Source of the DNA: Sympetrum striolatum
Taxonomy: Eukaryota; Arthropoda; Insecta; Odonata; Libellulidae
DNA length: 64,000 nt
Reading direction: 5' to 3'
Assembly (NCBI GenBank): GCA_947579665.1
Contig: OX388345.1
Coordinates: forward strand, 33,571,849 to 33,635,848
The notes under the pieces were generated by a model. The model saw only the letters and a program-made list of their open reading frames with translations. It did no database searches and had not been told where the DNA came from. Position 1 is the stretch's first letter, and every line of letters starts with the position of its first letter. Positions 61,946 to 64,000 of this stretch are shown here, piece after piece. Made by a program: the position numbers and the translations under genes.

Positions 61946-63480
61946 ACACGCATGTATTTTCTCCGTCCAGGGGTTGTCGGACTAGGACGTTTTTGTTGTG
62001 GGGATTTTTGGAGAAGAGCTTATTTGGGAGGAGTGGGTTGGTGTTGGCACTTCGGAGAGACGTTAATTCTGAGTGGTGATTCAGTGGCCGTGTCTCGAGG
62101 TGGTGCTCCTCTCGTGTCCCGGAATGGTGGCGCGGTGCGTCGGGGGTGAAAAAATAGTGGTCGTCCTTGCGTGCGGTGTCGTTGGATAAGCACGTGGTTG
62201 TTGCGCTCGTGGAAAGTGTATCAAGGAGTTGTTTGGGGTGCTACTGGGTCAACGACCCTTGGGCTATTTATTTAGTGTATTTTTTTAATTGAAAGCTCAC
62301 TGATTATGTGGAAAGGCTGGTTTTGGCTTGGTTACCTAACTGATGGCGTATAATGTTGGAGACTCTTCGCTCGTAGTTTTCGATGATTCCGTTATACGTT
62401 TTGGAGAAACTAGGGTAGTACAGCGTAGAAGGAAACATTTTAACGTTTTATGATACCCTGAAATCTTTAGACATTAATTTTGATTTTAAGAGTCTTTTAT
62501 TTGTGAACTTTCGGTGAATTTGGTTACTATGGTCGGTGTCATTGCTAATTATTTTTGACCTGAATCTGTTATGTGTAGTCGTTTTTAAATTTTCTATGGT
62601 ATTCATTGGCATTTCATGTTCATTGTATTACTTGCTTTTACCTGTTTTACATTTTATTGGTAGTGTACTATTTTTAGTGGGTATTATTTGACAGTTTGAT
62701 ATTTTTATCATGTTTTTAGTTCTAGGATTCAGCCCGGATTATTCTGCTTAAAATTATTTAATTGTTTCTTTCTGTATTTTCTTTTGCAAAATTTTCACCC
62801 CTTTTCTTTGTGGATGTTTTCCTGCTGTGGATACTTTTTACTTAGCTTCACTTTTTTCATCCACAACTAATGTTTTTATTCACTATTAATTTAAATTAGC
62901 TGTTTATATTAGTTACTAGTTCGATTCATTTTTAATTGACGATAGGCCAATTGGAAGAGGAGCCAATGAAGAAGTCTCAATTTCGCCTAAAATAAAGACC
63001 TTATTTAGTTAAACTGTCATGCTGTCTGTTTTTAGTTCTGGTTGGTTTTTAGTACAAGTAATGAATGAAATTAATGCTTGAAATATTTGTAATGATAATG
63101 TGGATATTTTTTTGTGTTACGCTCTATTATTGAATTTTATCTTAACTACTCGGCCTTCGCAGTGTAATCAGTTTCACTCTAAGGAATGTTTATATTGACA
63201 TCTCTCCAGCGTAGCCTATCTTCCTTTGAATGAATTTCTTTCGTAGCGTCTTCTTTCACTCTATCCACTCATTGTATGGCGCTTACTCACCAAGATAGCC
63301 CTCCGTCGATATGCTGACTAAATGCTTTCGCTTTTGATACCGGGAGAATTCGTGATGCTAAGCGCAGGATATAAATTAGTCCGATAAGGAGCTGGCTGTA
63401 CCGAAATGACGACGTAATCACTCGCTGGTGAGCCTATACGCACGAATAAGTCCATTATACAGCGAGGAAGAGGCGTATAA
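61946..63480. other. Non-coding stretch
   Basis: A G-rich block lies at 61,960-62,260, followed by AT-rich sequence. The open frame over the G-rich block begins within the LINE tail (MNLPKG) and shows no domain, so it is not called. Confidence 0.4.
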
Positions 63481-63591
63481 GGGTCTCAGTTCGTCTGCTG
63501 GAGTGGTACAGTGCTATCGGGACTGATCTTCACTCTTGATCAACCAGGTTTAGCAGGTTTAAGTGTTTGCCAGTAGTGAAAGTATTGAAAG
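63452..63591 (+). promoter_or_regulatory. Candidate promoter and non-coding first exon
   Basis: An arthropod-type initiator, TCAGTT, lies at 63486-63491, with a TATA-like TTATACA about 33 bp upstream (about 63,453). The presumed exon 63,488-63,591 contains no ATG and ends in GAAAG|GTACGT. This could be an alternative first exon of the same + strand gene suggested at 18,684, or of a gene beyond the window. Confidence 0.35.
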
Positions 63592-64000
63592 GTACGTCTT
63601 CTTCTATTATTGTTAATCTAGTGTAGTTGAGTTGAGACGAGGAGTGAAGAAGTTAGTTCTGAGGTAAGGGTACATCCCAGGTACTTTAAGCGTATACTTT
63701 TGTGCATTATTTTAAGGTTGTTTTGCTGTTGTAGGTAGAGCAATATCCTATGCGCTAGAATTTTCTCTAGGTTCCAATCAATTGGTGGGGAATCTCAAGG
63801 ATTATTCTTTCGAACTGTTTTTGAGTGAACTATTCGCATGTTTTATGGCGGTAATTTGAGGGTACTTATTTGTATAGGTTCATATGCCTTTCGGTTCTGG
63901 GTACAGAAAAATATCTTTTATTCGTGATGAAAATTAAAAACCAACTTTGTAAATTCTACTATTTAATGGGAATAAATATTTAACTCTTTAGAGTAGACAA

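Noticed and set aside
1..64000. CRISPR arrays, bacterial operons or viral genomes
   Set aside because: No regularly spaced identical repeats, no bacterial gene organisation and no viral replication genes were seen; all reverse-transcriptase traces are of LINE type.

Overview
The window is eukaryotic nuclear DNA, most likely from an insect or another arthropod. It is AT-rich and intron-bearing (GT..AG introns, AATAAA signals) and full of decayed transposable elements. The recognisable conserved genes are a cabeza/FUS-family RNA-binding protein and the RNase P/MRP subunit POP5. The species cannot be named from the sequence alone.

Layout. (1) 1-4,570: a damaged gene of the DUF4806 family on the + strand, with a non-coding first exon and five coding exons. 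It lies between two clusters of TGGATAT/ATATCC repeats that may be the ends of a mobile unit. (2) 4,640-5,625: a decayed LINE reverse-transcriptase fragment. (3) 6,689-8,732: a divergent pair, with an unrecognised single-pass membrane protein (212 aa, three exons) on the - strand and POP5 (170 aa, four exons) on the + strand, about 450 bp apart. (4) 10,686-18,371: a complete 11-exon cabeza gene (470 aa) with a SYGQ-rich domain, RRM, RGG repeats, RanBP2-type zinc finger and C-terminal PY signal. (5) 18,684-18,813: a likely non-coding first exon of another + strand gene, starting about 150 bp after the cabeza poly(A) signal.

The remaining 45 kb has no recognisable host coding exon. It looks like intron or gene desert and could be the long 5' introns of the gene that starts at about 18.68 kb. 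Two further candidate first exons on the same strand, at 49,379-49,402 (ATG plus GTATGT donor) and 63,488-63,591 (Inr plus GTACGT donor), fit this reading but do not prove it.

Mobile DNA in that stretch: a hairpin MITE (28.8 kb); a LINE 3' fragment (30.4 kb); a tRNA-derived SINE family in three copies, two with visible target-site duplications; a dispersed repeat in two copies; a second MITE (42.6 kb); a structurally complete but frame-broken 2.46-kb pogo-like DNA transposon with TIRs and TA duplication (43,147-45,606); a 190-bp tandem duplication beside a perfect 14-bp hairpin (50.7-51.1 kb); and a rearranged LINE fragment (61 kb) preceded by a 75-nt hairpin.

No operons, CRISPR arrays, rRNA genes or functional tRNA genes were seen. 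Exon models come from reading frame, splice consensus and family similarity by eye. No alignment or transcript data were available.
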